A stretch of DNA of 64,000 bases from Bradyrhizobium niftali (GCF_004571025.1 NZ_SPQT01000002.1:248001-312000); one strand, 5' to 3'. Counted from the first letter of the stretch, positions 33,904-42,876 are shown. Notes: a model not told the origin generated them from the sequence alone. A program made the numbers and translations.

Positions 33904-34863
33904 ATGACGGCAGCATTCACATTTCCGGGGCAGGGGTCCCAGGCGGTTGGCATGGGCAAGGCCCTGGCCGACGCCTTCCCGGTGGCGCGCGCCGTATTCG
34001 ACGAGGTCGATGCAGCGCTTGGGGAGAAGCTGACGGCCATCATCTGGGATGGCCCGGCCGAAACCCTCCAGCTCACCGAAAACGCCCAGCCGGCGCTTAT
34101 GGCGGTTTCTGTTGCCACCCTGCGGGTGCTCGAGGCTGAAGCCGGTTTTTCCGTGGGGCGGGATGCGGCCTTTGTCGCCGGCCACTCGCTTGGCGAATAT
34201 TCGGCGCTGGCCGCGGCCGGCAGCCTGACGGTTTCCGACACCGCGCGGCTGCTTCGCACCCGCGGTCTCGCAATGCAAAAAGCCGTGCCGGTCGGCGCCG
34301 GTGCGATGGCCGCGCTGCTCGGTCTCGATTACGAGGCCGCCATGGAGGTGGCCAATGAGGCGGCGCAGGGGCAGGTCTGCCAGGCCGCCAACGACAATGG
34401 CGGCGGGCAGGTGGTTGTCTCCGGCGACAAGGCGGCGGTCGATCGCGCCGTCGAGATCGCCAAGACCAAGGGCGCCAAGCGCGCGATGCTGCTGCCGGTG
34501 TCCGCACCCTTCCATTGCAAGCTGATGCAGCCGGCTGCCGACGCCATGGCGGAGGCGCTGGCCAAGGTCACGATCAAGGCCCCGGCCGCTCCGCTGGTGT
34601 CGAACGTGCTGGCGAGCGCCATCACCGATCCCGACGAGATCCGCCGCCGCCTTGTCGAACAAGTCACCGGAACGGTGCGCTGGCGCGAGTCGGTTGCCTA
34701 TATGGCAGGGCAGGGCGTGACCCGTTTCTTCGAGATCGGCGCCGGCAAGGTGCTGACGGGTCTCGTCAAGCGTATCGCCGACGGCGCCGTCGGCGTCGCC
34801 GTGGGCGGGCCGAACGACATTGCGGCGGCCAAGGATGCACTGGCCGCTTCGAAGCAGGCCTGA
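33904..34863 (+). CDS. fabD: Malonyl-CoA:ACP transacylase
   Basis: Loads malonate onto ACP for fatty-acid synthesis; 319 residues. Motifs: FTFPGQGSQ at the N-terminus, QPALMAVS with the first active-site residues, the nucleophile Ser in AGHSLGEYSALAAAG (about 92), and the catalytic His in SAPFHCKLM (about 200). ATG 33904 gives the standard start; a longer frame from 33814 is polar and less likely. It heads the fabD-fabG-acpP-fabF set. Confidence 0.97.
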   Translation: MTAAFTFPGQGSQAVGMGKALADAFPVARAVFDEVDAALGEKLTAIIWDGPAETLQLTENAQPALMAVSVATLRVLEAEAGFSVGRDAAFVAGHSLGEYSALAAAGSLTVSDTARLLRTRGLAMQKAVPVGAGAMAALLGLDYEAAMEVANEAAQGQVCQAANDNGGGQVVVSGDKAAVDRAVEIAKTKGAKRAMLLPVSAPFHCKLMQPAADAMAEALAKVTIKAPAAPLVSNVLASAITDPDEIRRRLVEQVTGTVRWRESVAYMAGQGVTRFFEIGAGKVLTGLVKRIADGAVGVAVGGPNDIAAAKDALAASKQA

Positions 34864-34864
34864 A

Positions 34865-34898
34865 GCGCGATGATTCGTCATCGCGCCTTCGTTCTTTA
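34865..34898 (+). terminator. Hairpin after fabD with TTCG loop
   Basis: A perfect 9-bp stem GCGCGATGA / TCATCGCGC closed by a TTCG tetraloop begins 2 bp after the fabD stop and is followed by CTTCGTTCTTTAGTTTG. The T content is moderate, so it may end part of the fabD transcripts. It is the same GAAGCGCGATG hairpin type that precedes der. Confidence 0.55.
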
Positions 34899-34904
34899 GT
34901 TTGC

Positions 34905-34949
34905 GCACGATCTTTCCGGAAAACCGCTGCGCACTTTTCCGGATCGTGC
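34905..34949. repeat. Extragenic repeat, GATCATGC type (copy 2, degenerate)
   Basis: Arms GCACGATC and GATCGTGC enclose the TTTCCGGAAAACCGCTGCGC and ACTTTTCCGG blocks shared with copies at 7641 and 45245. It lies between fabD and fabG, ending 16 bp before the fabG start. Confidence 0.7.
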
Positions 34950-34965
34950 TTTGAAGGAGTTATCG

Positions 34966-35703
34966 ATGTTCGATCTGACTGGCAAAAAGGCGCTCGTCAC
35001 CGGCGCGACCGGCGGCATCGGCGGCGCAATCGCGCAGGCGCTGCACGCGCAGGGCGCCACGGTCGCGATATCAGGGACGCGGAAGGAAGTGCTGGATGAG
35101 CTTGCCGGCAAGCTCGGCGAGCGCACCTTCGTGCTGCCCTGCAATCTCTCCAAGGCCGACGAGGTCGAGGCGCTGGTGCCCGCCGCGGAAGCCGCGATGG
35201 GCCAGGTCGACATCCTCGTCGCCAATGCCGGCATCACCCGCGACAATCTCTTCGTGCAGCTTCGCGACGAGGATTGGGAGGAGGTTATCAACGTCAATTT
35301 GACCGCGACCTTCCGCCTGGCGCGCGCCGCCACCAAATTGATGATGCGCAAGCGCTTCGGCCGCATCATCGCCATCACCTCGGTGGTCGGCGTCACCGGC
35401 AATCCCGGGCAGGGCAACTACACCGCGTCGAAGGCAGGCTTGATCGGCATGATCAAGACGCTGGGTGCCGAATACGCCAAGCGCGGCGTCACCGCCAACT
35501 GCATCGCGCCCGGCTTCATCAAGACGCCGATGACGGACGCGCTCAATGACAAGCAGCGCGAGACGATTCTGACCAAGGTTCCGGCAGCCCGGCTAGGGAC
35601 GCCCGAGGACATTGCGGCCGCGGCCGTCTATCTGAGCTCAAACGAAGCGGCCTACGTCACCGGGCAAACCATCCATGTCAACGGCGGCATGGCCATGATC
35701 TGA
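34966..35703 (+). CDS. fabG: 3-oxoacyl-ACP reductase FabG
   Basis: NADPH-dependent reductase of fatty-acid elongation, 245 residues, the exact common length. The cofactor motif TGATGGIGGAIAQAL follows the FDLTGKKALV start, NAGITRDNL is present, catalytic Ser lies in ITSVVGVTGNPGQGNYTA, and the YTASK motif supplies Tyr and Lys. The C-terminus AYVTGQTIHVNGGMAMI is diagnostic of FabG. ATG 34966 follows GAAGGAG. Position between fabD and acpP confirms the assignment. Confidence 0.97.
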   Translation: MFDLTGKKALVTGATGGIGGAIAQALHAQGATVAISGTRKEVLDELAGKLGERTFVLPCNLSKADEVEALVPAAEAAMGQVDILVANAGITRDNLFVQLRDEDWEEVINVNLTATFRLARAATKLMMRKRFGRIIAITSVVGVTGNPGQGNYTASKAGLIGMIKTLGAEYAKRGVTANCIAPGFIKTPMTDALNDKQRETILTKVPAARLGTPEDIAAAAVYLSSNEAAYVTGQTIHVNGGMAMI

Positions 35704-36014
35704 AGCCCTCGTTCCGTACCGCCCACATGGCGGTGCGGGATGCGGCAAACGGGCGTTTCCGGTGCGAAATGAGGCTTGTAGTCAAGGCAGTTGAAGTATG
35801 GTAACCGGACCTTCAACGGATGGGCAAAGAACGCCATTGCAGGTTTTTGAAACCCTGTATATTGGCGATGCGGAGCCTTGGCCGTCGTTCGCCGGGCCCT
35901 GCATCGGTTAGGATGGGGCCAAATCAAAGTTCGTAAGCGAAGGCAGTCAACGACCACGACGGCTCGTATCGTCCCGGGGGGTCGGGTCTACAGGGAACAA
36001 CACGAGGTTATGCA
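35704..36014 (+). other. 311-bp gap before acpP
   Basis: No reading frame I would support. A TATATT at 35858-35863, with TTGCAG 15 bp upstream, is a possible promoter, but the spacing is short. acpP is usually highly expressed from its own promoter, which fits a long leader here. A run of G residues and a polypurine site (CACGAGGTTATGCA) lead into acpP. Confidence 0.35.
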
Positions 36015-36254
36015 ATGAGTGACATTGGCGAGCGGGTTAAGAAGATCGTGGTCGAACACCTTGGTGTTGAACCCGAGAAGGTTGTCGACGCCGCGAGCTT
36101 CATCGACGACCTCGGCGCCGACAGTCTGGACACCGTCGAGCTGGTGATGGCGTTCGAAGAAGAATTCGGTTGCGAGATTCCGGACGACGCCGCGGAAACG
36201 ATTCTCACCGTCGGCGACGCCACGAAGTTTCTCGAGAAGAACGCGAAGAGCTAA
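36015..36254 (+). CDS. acpP: Acyl carrier protein
   Basis: 79 residues, acidic, with the phosphopantetheine attachment Ser in [18 protein letters not shown] (Ser in the DSL motif at about 37). Start [18 protein letters not shown] is typical of alphaproteobacterial AcpP. It carries growing acyl chains for the Fab enzymes around it. The stop codon TAA is the loop of a terminator hairpin, so most transcripts probably end here, giving high, separate expression. Confidence 0.98.
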   Translation: MSDIGERVKKIVVEHLGVEPEKVVDAASFIDDLGADSLDTVELVMAFEEEFGCEIPDDAAETILTVGDATKFLEKNAKS

Positions 36255-36267
36255 CGCTCTTCTTTTT
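36245..36267 (+). terminator. Intrinsic terminator of acpP
   Basis: Perfect 7-bp stem GAAGAGC - TAAC - GCTCTTC followed by TTTTTC. The acpP stop codon TAA is in the loop, so a ribosome ending translation covers the stem until release. Confidence 0.75.
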
Positions 36268-36362
36268 CGCGGGGATAACATTGAAACCGGACGGGCCGCT
36301 TCGCAGCGGTCAGCCGGTTTCTTGTTATTGGCCGTGAATCTTTCGATGCGGAGTTTTCGGAT

Positions 36363-37628
36363 ATGAGGCGGGTTGTCGTCACGGGTCTCGGCATGGTCTC
36401 GCCACTTGGCTGTGGCGTCGAGCCGACCTGGAAACGCATCCTCAACGGCGAAAGTGGTGCGCGCAGGATCGAGAGCTTCGATGTCTCCGATCTTCAGACC
36501 AAGATCGCCTGCACGGTGGTGCGCGGCGACGGGTCGAACGACACCTTCAATCCCGACAAGTGGATGGAGCCGAAGGACCAGCGCAAGGTCGACGACTTCA
36601 TCATCTTCGGCATGGCCGCGGCCGGCCAGGCGCTCGACGATGCCAACTGGCATCCCGAAACCGAAGAGGACAAGTGCGCGACCGGCACCATGATCGGTTC
36701 CGGCATCGGCGGCCTCAACGGCATCGCGGAAACCGCCATCCTGCTGAAGGAGCGCGGTCCGCGCCGGGTGTCGCCGTTCTTCATTCCGGGCCGCCTGATC
36801 AATCTCGCCTCGGGCTATGTCTCGATCGCGCACGGGCTGAAGGGGCCGAACCATTCGGTGGTCACGGCCTGCTCGACCGGGGCACATGCGGTCGGCGATG
36901 CCGCCCGCCTGATCGCGCTGGGCGATGCCGACGTCATGGTCGCCGGCGGCGCCGAGTCGCCGATCAGCCGTATCGGCATTGCCGGCTTCAACGCCGCGCG
37001 CGCGCTCTCGACCGGCTTCAACGAGACACCCGAGAAGGCCTCGCGTCCCTACGACAAGGATCGCGACGGCTTCGTGATGGGCGAGGGCGCCGGCGTCCTC
37101 GTCCTGGAAGAGCTCGAGCATGCCCGGCGCCGCGGCGCCAGGATCTATGCCGAAGTGATCGGCTATGGCCTGTCGGGCGATGCCTATCACATCACCTCGC
37201 CGTCGCCCGATGGCGATGGCGGCTTCCGCAGCATGGCGGCAGCGCTGAAGCGCGCCGGCCTCACGGCGTCCGATCTCGACTACATCAACGCGCACGGCAC
37301 CTCGACGCCGCTCGGTGACGAGATCGAGCTCGGTGCGGTCGAGCGTCTGCTCGGCAATGCCGCCTCCAAGGTCGCGATGTCCTCGACCAAATCGTCGACC
37401 GGCCATCTGCTCGGCGCGGCCGGTGCGATCGAGGCGATCTTCGCCATTCTCGCGATTCGCGATAATGTCGTGCCGCCGACCATCAACCTCGACAATCCGT
37501 CGGTCGAAACTGCGATCGATCTCGTGCCGCACGCGGCGAAGAAGCGAGAGGTCAACGTAGCGTTGTCGAATTCTTTTGGTTTTGGCGGTACCAACGCGTC
37601 GGTGATCGTCCGCCGTTTGGTCAATTAG
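36363..37628 (+). CDS. fabF: 3-oxoacyl-ACP synthase II
   Basis: Condensing enzyme of 421 residues that elongates acyl-ACP. The nucleophile Cys lies in VVTACSTGAHAVGDAARLI (about 171). The two catalytic His are in NAHGTSTPLGD (about 310) and STGHLLGAAGAIEA (about 347). The C-terminus SNSFGFGGTNASVIV is characteristic. ATG 36363 begins MRRVVVTGLGMVSPLG. It is 108 bp after acpP and behind the acpP terminator, so a separate promoter or readthrough supplies it. Confidence 0.98.
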   Translation: MRRVVVTGLGMVSPLGCGVEPTWKRILNGESGARRIESFDVSDLQTKIACTVVRGDGSNDTFNPDKWMEPKDQRKVDDFIIFGMAAAGQALDDANWHPETEEDKCATGTMIGSGIGGLNGIAETAILLKERGPRRVSPFFIPGRLINLASGYVSIAHGLKGPNHSVVTACSTGAHAVGDAARLIALGDADVMVAGGAESPISRIGIAGFNAARALSTGFNETPEKASRPYDKDRDGFVMGEGAGVLVLEELEHARRRGARIYAEVIGYGLSGDAYHITSPSPDGDGGFRSMAAALKRAGLTASDLDYINAHGTSTPLGDEIELGAVERLLGNAASKVAMSSTKSSTGHLLGAAGAIEAIFAILAIRDNVVPPTINLDNPSVETAIDLVPHAAKKREVNVALSNSFGFGGTNASVIVRRLVN

Positions 37629-37753
37629 TTTGCGTTTGAAGCGAATCCACCGTTTTGCCGTATTCGGCGATAGTCATGGTAGTGGGCGCGTGCATTTGGC
37701 AGGGCAAACGATTGTCAGGCCGCGGTTGAACCGGCAGGATTCAGGTTGCTTCG

Positions 37754-39031
37754 ATGAGTGAAAGGCCGCCCATTTCGCCCCGGAGTCCGCGGGCAGCGCT
37801 CGAGCCCGAGCAGGTCCCGCCGCCGCCGAAGCGATCGGACCGCGCGCGCAATCCCTTTGTGATCGTCGGCAACGCCATCATCACGCTCCTCCTGATCTCC
37901 ATGATCGGTGCGGGCGCCGTGTATTACTACGGCCGGCAGGTGCTCGAAACGGCGGGTCCGCTCAAGGAAGACAAGATCGTCAACATCCCGCAGCGCGCCG
38001 GCAAGCGCGACATCGCCGAGACGCTGAACCGGGAAGGCGTGACCGACGTCAATCCCTGGGTGTTCATTGCAAGTGTGGCCGCGCTGAAGGCGAGTTCGGA
38101 CCTCAAGCCCGGCGAGTATTCGTTCCAGAAGAACGCGTCCTTGCGCGACGTCATCGCCACCATCGTCGAGGGCAAGGTGGTGCAGCATGCGGTCACGATT
38201 CCCGAAGGCCTGACCTCCGAGCAGATCGTGGCGCGGCTCTCCGACAACGATATCTTCACCGGCAGCGTGCGCGAGCTGCCGCGCGAGGGCACGCTCTTGC
38301 CCGAGACTTACAAGTTCCCGCGCGGCACCACGCGCGAGCAGGTGGTCCAGCGCATGCAGCAGGCGCACAAGCGCGTGCTGGCCGAGATCTGGGAGCGTCG
38401 CAACCAGGACGTTCCGGTCAAGACTCCGGAGCAATTGGTGACGCTGGCCTCGATCGTCGAGAAGGAGACCGGCAAGCCGGACGAGCGCAGCCGCGTCGCC
38501 GCCGTGTTCACCAACCGGTTGAAGCAGAGGATCAAGCTGCAGTCTGATCCGACCATCATCTACGGTCTCGTCGGCGGCAAGGGGACGCTGGGCCGCCCGA
38601 TCAAGCGCAGCGAGATCACACAGCCCTCGCCCTACAACACCTATGTGATCGAGGGCCTGCCGCCGGGCCCGATCGCCAACCCCGGCCGCGCCTCGCTGGA
38701 AGCCGCCGCCAATCCGGCCCGCACCCGCGACCTGTTCTTCGTCGCCGACGGCACCGGCGGGCATGCCTTTACCGAGACCTACGACGCGCACCAGAAGAAC
38801 GTCGCCAAGCTGCGCGCGATGGAGAAGCAGATCCAGAACGACACGGTCGAGCCGGCCGAGGATGCGCAGCCGCCGGCAGCCGCTGCGCCCGGCGCTGCCG
38901 ACACGCCAACGGCGACGACACCGGCACGGCCGAACCAGCAGAAGAAGCCGCCGGCTGCTCCTCGCCCCGCCAATCCCGCTCCTGCCCGGCAGGGCGCGGT
39001 GCAGCCCTCGCCGCCGGTGGTCCCGCGCTAG
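37754..39031 (+). CDS. mltG: Endolytic murein transglycosylase MltG
   Basis: 425 residues. A cytoplasmic Pro-rich lead is followed by one transmembrane helix (NPFVIVGNAIITLLLISMIG, about 33-52), a LysM-like segment and the YceG domain. The catalytic Glu is in LASIVEKETGK (about 238). MltG cleaves nascent glycan strands and helps set their length. The C-terminal 70 residues form a disordered Ala/Pro tail, unusual in enterics but common here. Its position after fabF and before yicC-gmk is conserved. Confidence 0.95.
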   Translation: MSERPPISPRSPRAALEPEQVPPPPKRSDRARNPFVIVGNAIITLLLISMIGAGAVYYYGRQVLETAGPLKEDKIVNIPQRAGKRDIAETLNREGVTDVNPWVFIASVAALKASSDLKPGEYSFQKNASLRDVIATIVEGKVVQHAVTIPEGLTSEQIVARLSDNDIFTGSVRELPREGTLLPETYKFPRGTTREQVVQRMQQAHKRVLAEIWERRNQDVPVKTPEQLVTLASIVEKETGKPDERSRVAAVFTNRLKQRIKLQSDPTIIYGLVGGKGTLGRPIKRSEITQPSPYNTYVIEGLPPGPIANPGRASLEAAANPARTRDLFFVADGTGGHAFTETYDAHQKNVAKLRAMEKQIQNDTVEPAEDAQPPAAAAPGAADTPTATTPARPNQQKKPPAAPRPANPAPARQGAVQPSPPVVPR

Positions 39032-39147
39032 GCCGCGCGCAGACCTGCCTACGGGACTTTGCGGATTCCACTTTCCGGCAAAATAGTCTTAAGATTCGCG
39101 TGCCTTGATGGCCTCGCGAATCCTGTGTTTCTGGAGAATTTGACCTG

Positions 39148-40035
39148 ATGGCGCTGTCGTCCATGACCGGCTTTGCCCGAAGCCACGGCGCTAGCGGGCC
39201 GTACACGTTCGAATGGGAATTGAAGTCGGTCAACGCCAAGGGCTTTGACCTCAGGGTGCGGCTGCCGCAGGGGTTCGACGAGCTCGAGGCCCATGCCAAG
39301 AAGCGCGCGGGCGAGCTTTTGTCGCGCGGCACCGTCTACGCCAATCTCACCGTCAAGCGCACCAATGCCGCCGCCACGGTCCGCGTCAACGAGGACGTGC
39401 TCAACGCCGTCCTCAGGGCCGCCGCGGTGATCGCCGGCAAGGTTGATGCGGTGGCGCCGAGCGTCGACGGCCTGTTGGCGATCAAGGGCGTCGTCGAGGT
39501 CGCCGAGCCCGAGGGCGACGAGGAGGAGGACAAGGCGGCGCGCACTGCTGTGGCCGAAGCCTTCGACAAGGCGCTTGCCGATCTGGTCGAGATGCGCAAG
39601 CGCGAGGGCACTTCGCTCGGGCAGATCCTGACCCAGCGGGTGGACGAGGTCGAGCAACTGGCGAAGAAGGCCGAGGCCGCGCCCGGCCGCAAGCCGGAGG
39701 CAATCAAGGCCAGGCTCGCCGAGCAGATCGCTGCGCTGCTGGACACCTCCGACCGTTTCGATTCCGACCGCCTGATGCAGGAGGCGATCCTGATCGCGAC
39801 CAGAGCCGACATCCGCGAGGAGCTCGACCGCATCGCCTCGCATGTCGCGCAGGCGCGCGAGCTGATCGGCAAGGGCGGCCCGATCGGGCGCAAGCTCGAC
39901 TTCCTGGCGCAGGAGTTTCACCGCGAGGTCAACACCTGCTGCTCGAAGTCGAACGACATCGAGCTCACCAATACGGGGCTCGCCATGAAGAACGTGGTCG
40001 AGCAATTTCGCGAGCAGGTCCAGAATCTGGAGTGA
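39148..40035 (+). CDS. YicC family endoribonuclease-like protein
   Basis: 295 residues matching YicC from end to end: start MALSSMTGFARSHG, middle VNAKGFDLRVRLPQGFDELE, and the C-terminal DUF1732 stretch GRKLDFLAQEFHREVNTCCSKSND split across the family signature. E. coli YicC is an RNase acting with PNPase on small RNA. It precedes gmk by 3 bp, the standard arrangement, indicating co-transcription. Confidence 0.95.
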   Translation: MALSSMTGFARSHGASGPYTFEWELKSVNAKGFDLRVRLPQGFDELEAHAKKRAGELLSRGTVYANLTVKRTNAAATVRVNEDVLNAVLRAAAVIAGKVDAVAPSVDGLLAIKGVVEVAEPEGDEEEDKAARTAVAEAFDKALADLVEMRKREGTSLGQILTQRVDEVEQLAKKAEAAPGRKPEAIKARLAEQIAALLDTSDRFDSDRLMQEAILIATRADIREELDRIASHVAQARELIGKGGPIGRKLDFLAQEFHREVNTCCSKSNDIELTNTGLAMKNVVEQFREQVQNLE

Positions 40036-40038
40036 TCG

Positions 40039-40698
40039 ATGACGACGGACGGTCACGGAACTGACGGTGTCGAGCGACGCGGATTGATGTTCGTGCTGTC
40101 CTCGCCGTCGGGCGCAGGCAAAACGACGCTGTCGCGCTTGTTGATCGAGCGCATGCCGGGCCTGCGAATGTCGGTCTCGGCGACCACGCGGCCGATGCGG
40201 CCCGGCGAGGTCGACGGCCGCGACTATCTGTTCGTCGACAAGCCCCGCTTCGAGGCGATGGTGAAGGACGACGAGCTGCTGGAATGGGCGACCGTGTTCG
40301 ACAACCGCTACGGCACGCCGCGCGCGCCGGTCGAGGCGGCGCTATCGGCCGGGCAGGACGTGCTGTTCGACATCGACTGGCAGGGCACGCAGCAGCTGCG
40401 CGAGAAGGCGCGCGCCGACGTCGTCAGCGTGTTCATCCTGCCGCCGTCGGCTGGCGATCTCGAGAAGCGGCTGCATTCGCGCGCGCAGGATTCCGACGAG
40501 GTGATCCGCAAGCGCATGAGCCGTGCCAGCCACGAGATGAGCCACTGGGCCGAGTACGACTACATCGTCATCAACCACGACGTCGACGAGGCCTTCGCCG
40601 AGGTGCAGTCGATCCTGAAGGCCGAGCGCCTCAAGCGCGAGCGGCGGATTGGCCTCGTTGGTTTCGTGCGAGGTTTGCAAGGCCAGCTCCAAGGTTAG
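40039..40698 (+). CDS. gmk: Guanylate kinase
   Basis: Phosphorylates GMP to GDP; 219 residues. P-loop LSSPSGAGKTTL (about 20-31), GMP-binding SVSATTRPMRPGEVDGRDY, and the conserved EWATVFDNRYGTPR and DIDWQGTQQLREK follow. The ATG at 40039 gives a 15-residue N-terminal extension before the first strand. The last 68 bp overlap the 3' end of a convergent gene, so the two transcripts are antisense to each other there. Confidence 0.97.
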   Translation: MTTDGHGTDGVERRGLMFVLSSPSGAGKTTLSRLLIERMPGLRMSVSATTRPMRPGEVDGRDYLFVDKPRFEAMVKDDELLEWATVFDNRYGTPRAPVEAALSAGQDVLFDIDWQGTQQLREKARADVVSVFILPPSAGDLEKRLHSRAQDSDEVIRKRMSRASHEMSHWAEYDYIVINHDVDEAFAEVQSILKAERLKRERRIGLVGFVRGLQGQLQG

Positions 40699-41860
40699 AG
40701 CCAGGGCCAGGCTGCTTCAGCCGCGGCCCTTCCTGCAGCAGCCGTTCCAGCATCGTGGTGATGATGTCGATGTTGACCGCATCCTCATCGCGACCAGCCG
40801 GCCCTTCATTGCTGTCGGCCTGGTCCGCTGCGAGCCGGGGTGCACGGGCCTCGATCTCGAATTCCCCGTCGAATACCGCGATCTCGGGCTCGTCGGATTT
40901 CGCGGCTTCGGCGACGCCAGCTGGTTCAGTTGGTTCGTGAGCCGGCTCGTGCGCTTCGATCATATCGATGTTGCGGTCGATTGCGGCGAGCTGGGCCGCC
41001 TGGGGGCGTGCGGCGTCGAAATCGATCGGACGCGGCGGCTGCGCGCGCGGCGTGACGGCCGGCTTCGCTTTGAGCCACGGCGCGCGGCCCTCGTCCCGGT
41101 TCTGCGGCTCCCGATCGTCCCAATTGACGCGGCGGTGGTCGTTCGCCTGGACGCGGACGCGCGCGCGCGCCCCGGCGAAGCGGTAGACGACGCTGGCGAG
41201 GATGCCGGCAATCGCCAAGGCGCCGCCGATCACGAGCAGGAGCGTCTGGAGCGAGCCGGTTGGCTTGTCGGCGGGAAGTTCGGCCGCGGCGAGTGCCATC
41301 GGGGCGGGGCCCTTTGCCGGCTTCGTGTTCGGCTGCGTCGCGGGGGCGGGCGCCGGCTGCAGCGCGGGCGCAACGGATGTCGTGGAGGCATCGGGCCAGC
41401 GCGCGGCGACGGCGGGCTGTTGCGCGTTGTTGTCGGTGATGGCGCCCGGCGGCTGTTGCGTGACCGGCGGTGCACTCGTTGCGGCCGGCGCAGGCGCGGT
41501 CATGTTCGGCGAGCCCGGTGCGGCACCGATCTGCGGTGCAATATATTCCGCGCGCGCGTTCTGCACCGATGGCGTTGCTGCTGAATCCGCATCTGGTGTG
41601 TCGGCCGTCGCCTGCGCGCTCTGCGTCGCCTTGCTGCCTTCGGCGCGCAGGTACCAGCATTGCCGCTTGGTCGCGCGATCGAGGCGATAGTGCCAGTGCT
41701 GTCCCTGCGGCGCGGTGCTCTTCGGCGAGGCGAGGCAGTCGGCGGCCGCATTGGCCGTGTTCGATGCGCTCGGCGCGTTCTGCGACACGGCAGCCAGTGG
41801 CGCGCCGGCAATGATGCTGCCGACAAGCGCGGATATGAACTTTGCGGTGCGGTTGCCCAT
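40631..41860 (-). CDS. Exported protein with central membrane helix, unknown function
   Basis: 409 residues. A signal peptide (FISALVGSIIAGAPLAAVSQ) precedes a short Cys/Trp segment (CLASPKSTAPQGQHWHYRLD, then ATKRQCWYLRAEG) that I recall from other rhizobial exported proteins. A long Ala/Pro linker, one transmembrane helix (LLLVIGGALAIAGILASVVY, about 230-249) and a charged cytoplasmic tail follow. The ATG at 41860 follows GGGAGACCAGG. The 3' end overlaps gmk by 68 bp on the other strand. No function can be assigned. Confidence 0.75.
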   Translation of the reverse strand: MGNRTAKFISALVGSIIAGAPLAAVSQNAPSASNTANAAADCLASPKSTAPQGQHWHYRLDRATKRQCWYLRAEGSKATQSAQATADTPDADSAATPSVQNARAEYIAPQIGAAPGSPNMTAPAPAATSAPPVTQQPPGAITDNNAQQPAVAARWPDASTTSVAPALQPAPAPATQPNTKPAKGPAPMALAAAELPADKPTGSLQTLLLVIGGALAIAGILASVVYRFAGARARVRVQANDHRRVNWDDREPQNRDEGRAPWLKAKPAVTPRAQPPRPIDFDAARPQAAQLAAIDRNIDMIEAHEPAHEPTEPAGVAEAAKSDEPEIAVFDGEFEIEARAPRLAADQADSNEGPAGRDEDAVNIDIITTMLERLLQEGPRLKQPGPGSNLGAGLANLARNQRGQSAARA

Positions 41861-42770
41861 CCTGGTCTCCCGGTTACGCGACGCAACTCTTAACCATTCC
41901 TTTCTCTTCAAAGAGTTGGGTGGCAATGAGCCGCAAATCCGGAGAGGATGAGGCTTAAATCGGGCCTGCGCGGCGGTCGTTCCGCCGCGAAATCGGGCAT
42001 TTTGCCGGCGCTATTGCCTGGTCGAGTTCCAGGTTCCCGCGCAAGTCGGAGCGGCGTTGTGTCTTGGAACCGCTGCGCGGAGCGGGGGCGCATGGAACGG
42101 GCAGTGACCATGGCTCCACGGTCTCGCGGCAGGTTCTGCCCGAGCCTTGCTTCAATGCATCGCCCTTCTTGGCCAAAGGGCGCAGGGAAGGCCGGGCGCC
42201 GGCGGCACCCGAGATCCGTGCGCTGCATAGAATGCACACGGTTTGGACCACAGGTGATGCCGGTCGCCCGGCCTTCCCTGCGCGGATGGTTTTAACGGTG
42301 TCCTTCGTACTCTCCCCGGGGAGCGATGCACTATTGCCCCCGTCGCCTCGCGGATCGCTGATGCGCGCCCGGTCGGGCCGCCACATCACCGCGAGCCTTG
42401 AACGCACAGATCCCGGGCGTCAGGACCACACGACTTCTCCGTCCGCGGACGGCCCCGCCGGATCGTCAGGGGCTTGCGTGTGCTCACCCCCGACGACTGC
42501 CGGGCCCGCTGTACCAGCGCCGTGTCGTACGCGTCGCGTGGATGCCTCACGGTTGCCCGTCCTGCCATCACGCTGCCCGCGCCGACGCTGCCGCGTCCGC
42601 CGCCACCCGGCCCGCATGTCGTGACGATCGCGAACGCCCCTTTGGCAGGGCCGGGATGAGGGGTGTATGCCACAAATCCGAAATTCGGAAAAGTGAAATG
42701 CTTTCGCGGGAAGGGATTGACTGGGGTGTTTTGCCCGACGGGTCGCGGGGGCTGCCCTGACTTCCGCCTG
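41861..42770. other. Gene-less stretch with large structured element
   Basis: No frame shows consistent codon bias in either direction, though several are open by GC content. The central part (about 42300-42660) resembles, to my memory, a long intergenic sequence seen many times in Bradyrhizobium genomes. A strong compound hairpin lies at 42180-42283. I see no promoter, transposase remnant or RNA-family motif that would explain it. Confidence 0.5.
42180..42283. other. Large nested inverted repeat
   Basis: Left arm GCGCAGGGAAGGCCGGGCG plus CCGGC (42180-42203) pairs with GCCGG-T-CGCCCGGCCTTCCCTGCGC (42259-42283): 24 bp with one bulge. The loop contains its own stem, CCGTG/CACGG (42216-42220 with 42237-42241) capped by TGCAT/ATGCA. 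RNA from either strand would fold. Confidence 0.7.
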
Positions 42771-42876
42771 TCATTCCGGGGCGCCCTGAAAGGGCGAACC
42801 CGGAATCCATCGCACGGCTCGACACGCGGCCCGATGGATTCCGGGCCTGCGTGCTCGCGCACGCATCCCGGAATGA
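42771..42876. repeat. Extragenic palindrome, ATTCCGGGG type (copy 3)
   Basis: GTCATTCCGGG left and CCCGGAATGAC right are perfect 11-bp outer arms. Inner pairs are GCCCTGAAAGGGC, GGATTCCGGG against CCCGGAATCC, and GCGTGCTCGCGCACGC. Same family as 13999-14096 and 29046-29146. Confidence 0.85.

Noticed and set aside
36015..40698. Possible secondary-metabolite cluster (KS, ACP, AT, KR genes)
   Set aside because: Gene order and motifs are those of primary fatty-acid synthesis followed by mltG-yicC-gmk.
42386..42862. Open frames of 100-190 codons in the 42-kb gap
   Set aside because: Several frames on both strands are open at once, none shows codon-position bias and one crosses a palindromic repeat; they reflect GC content.
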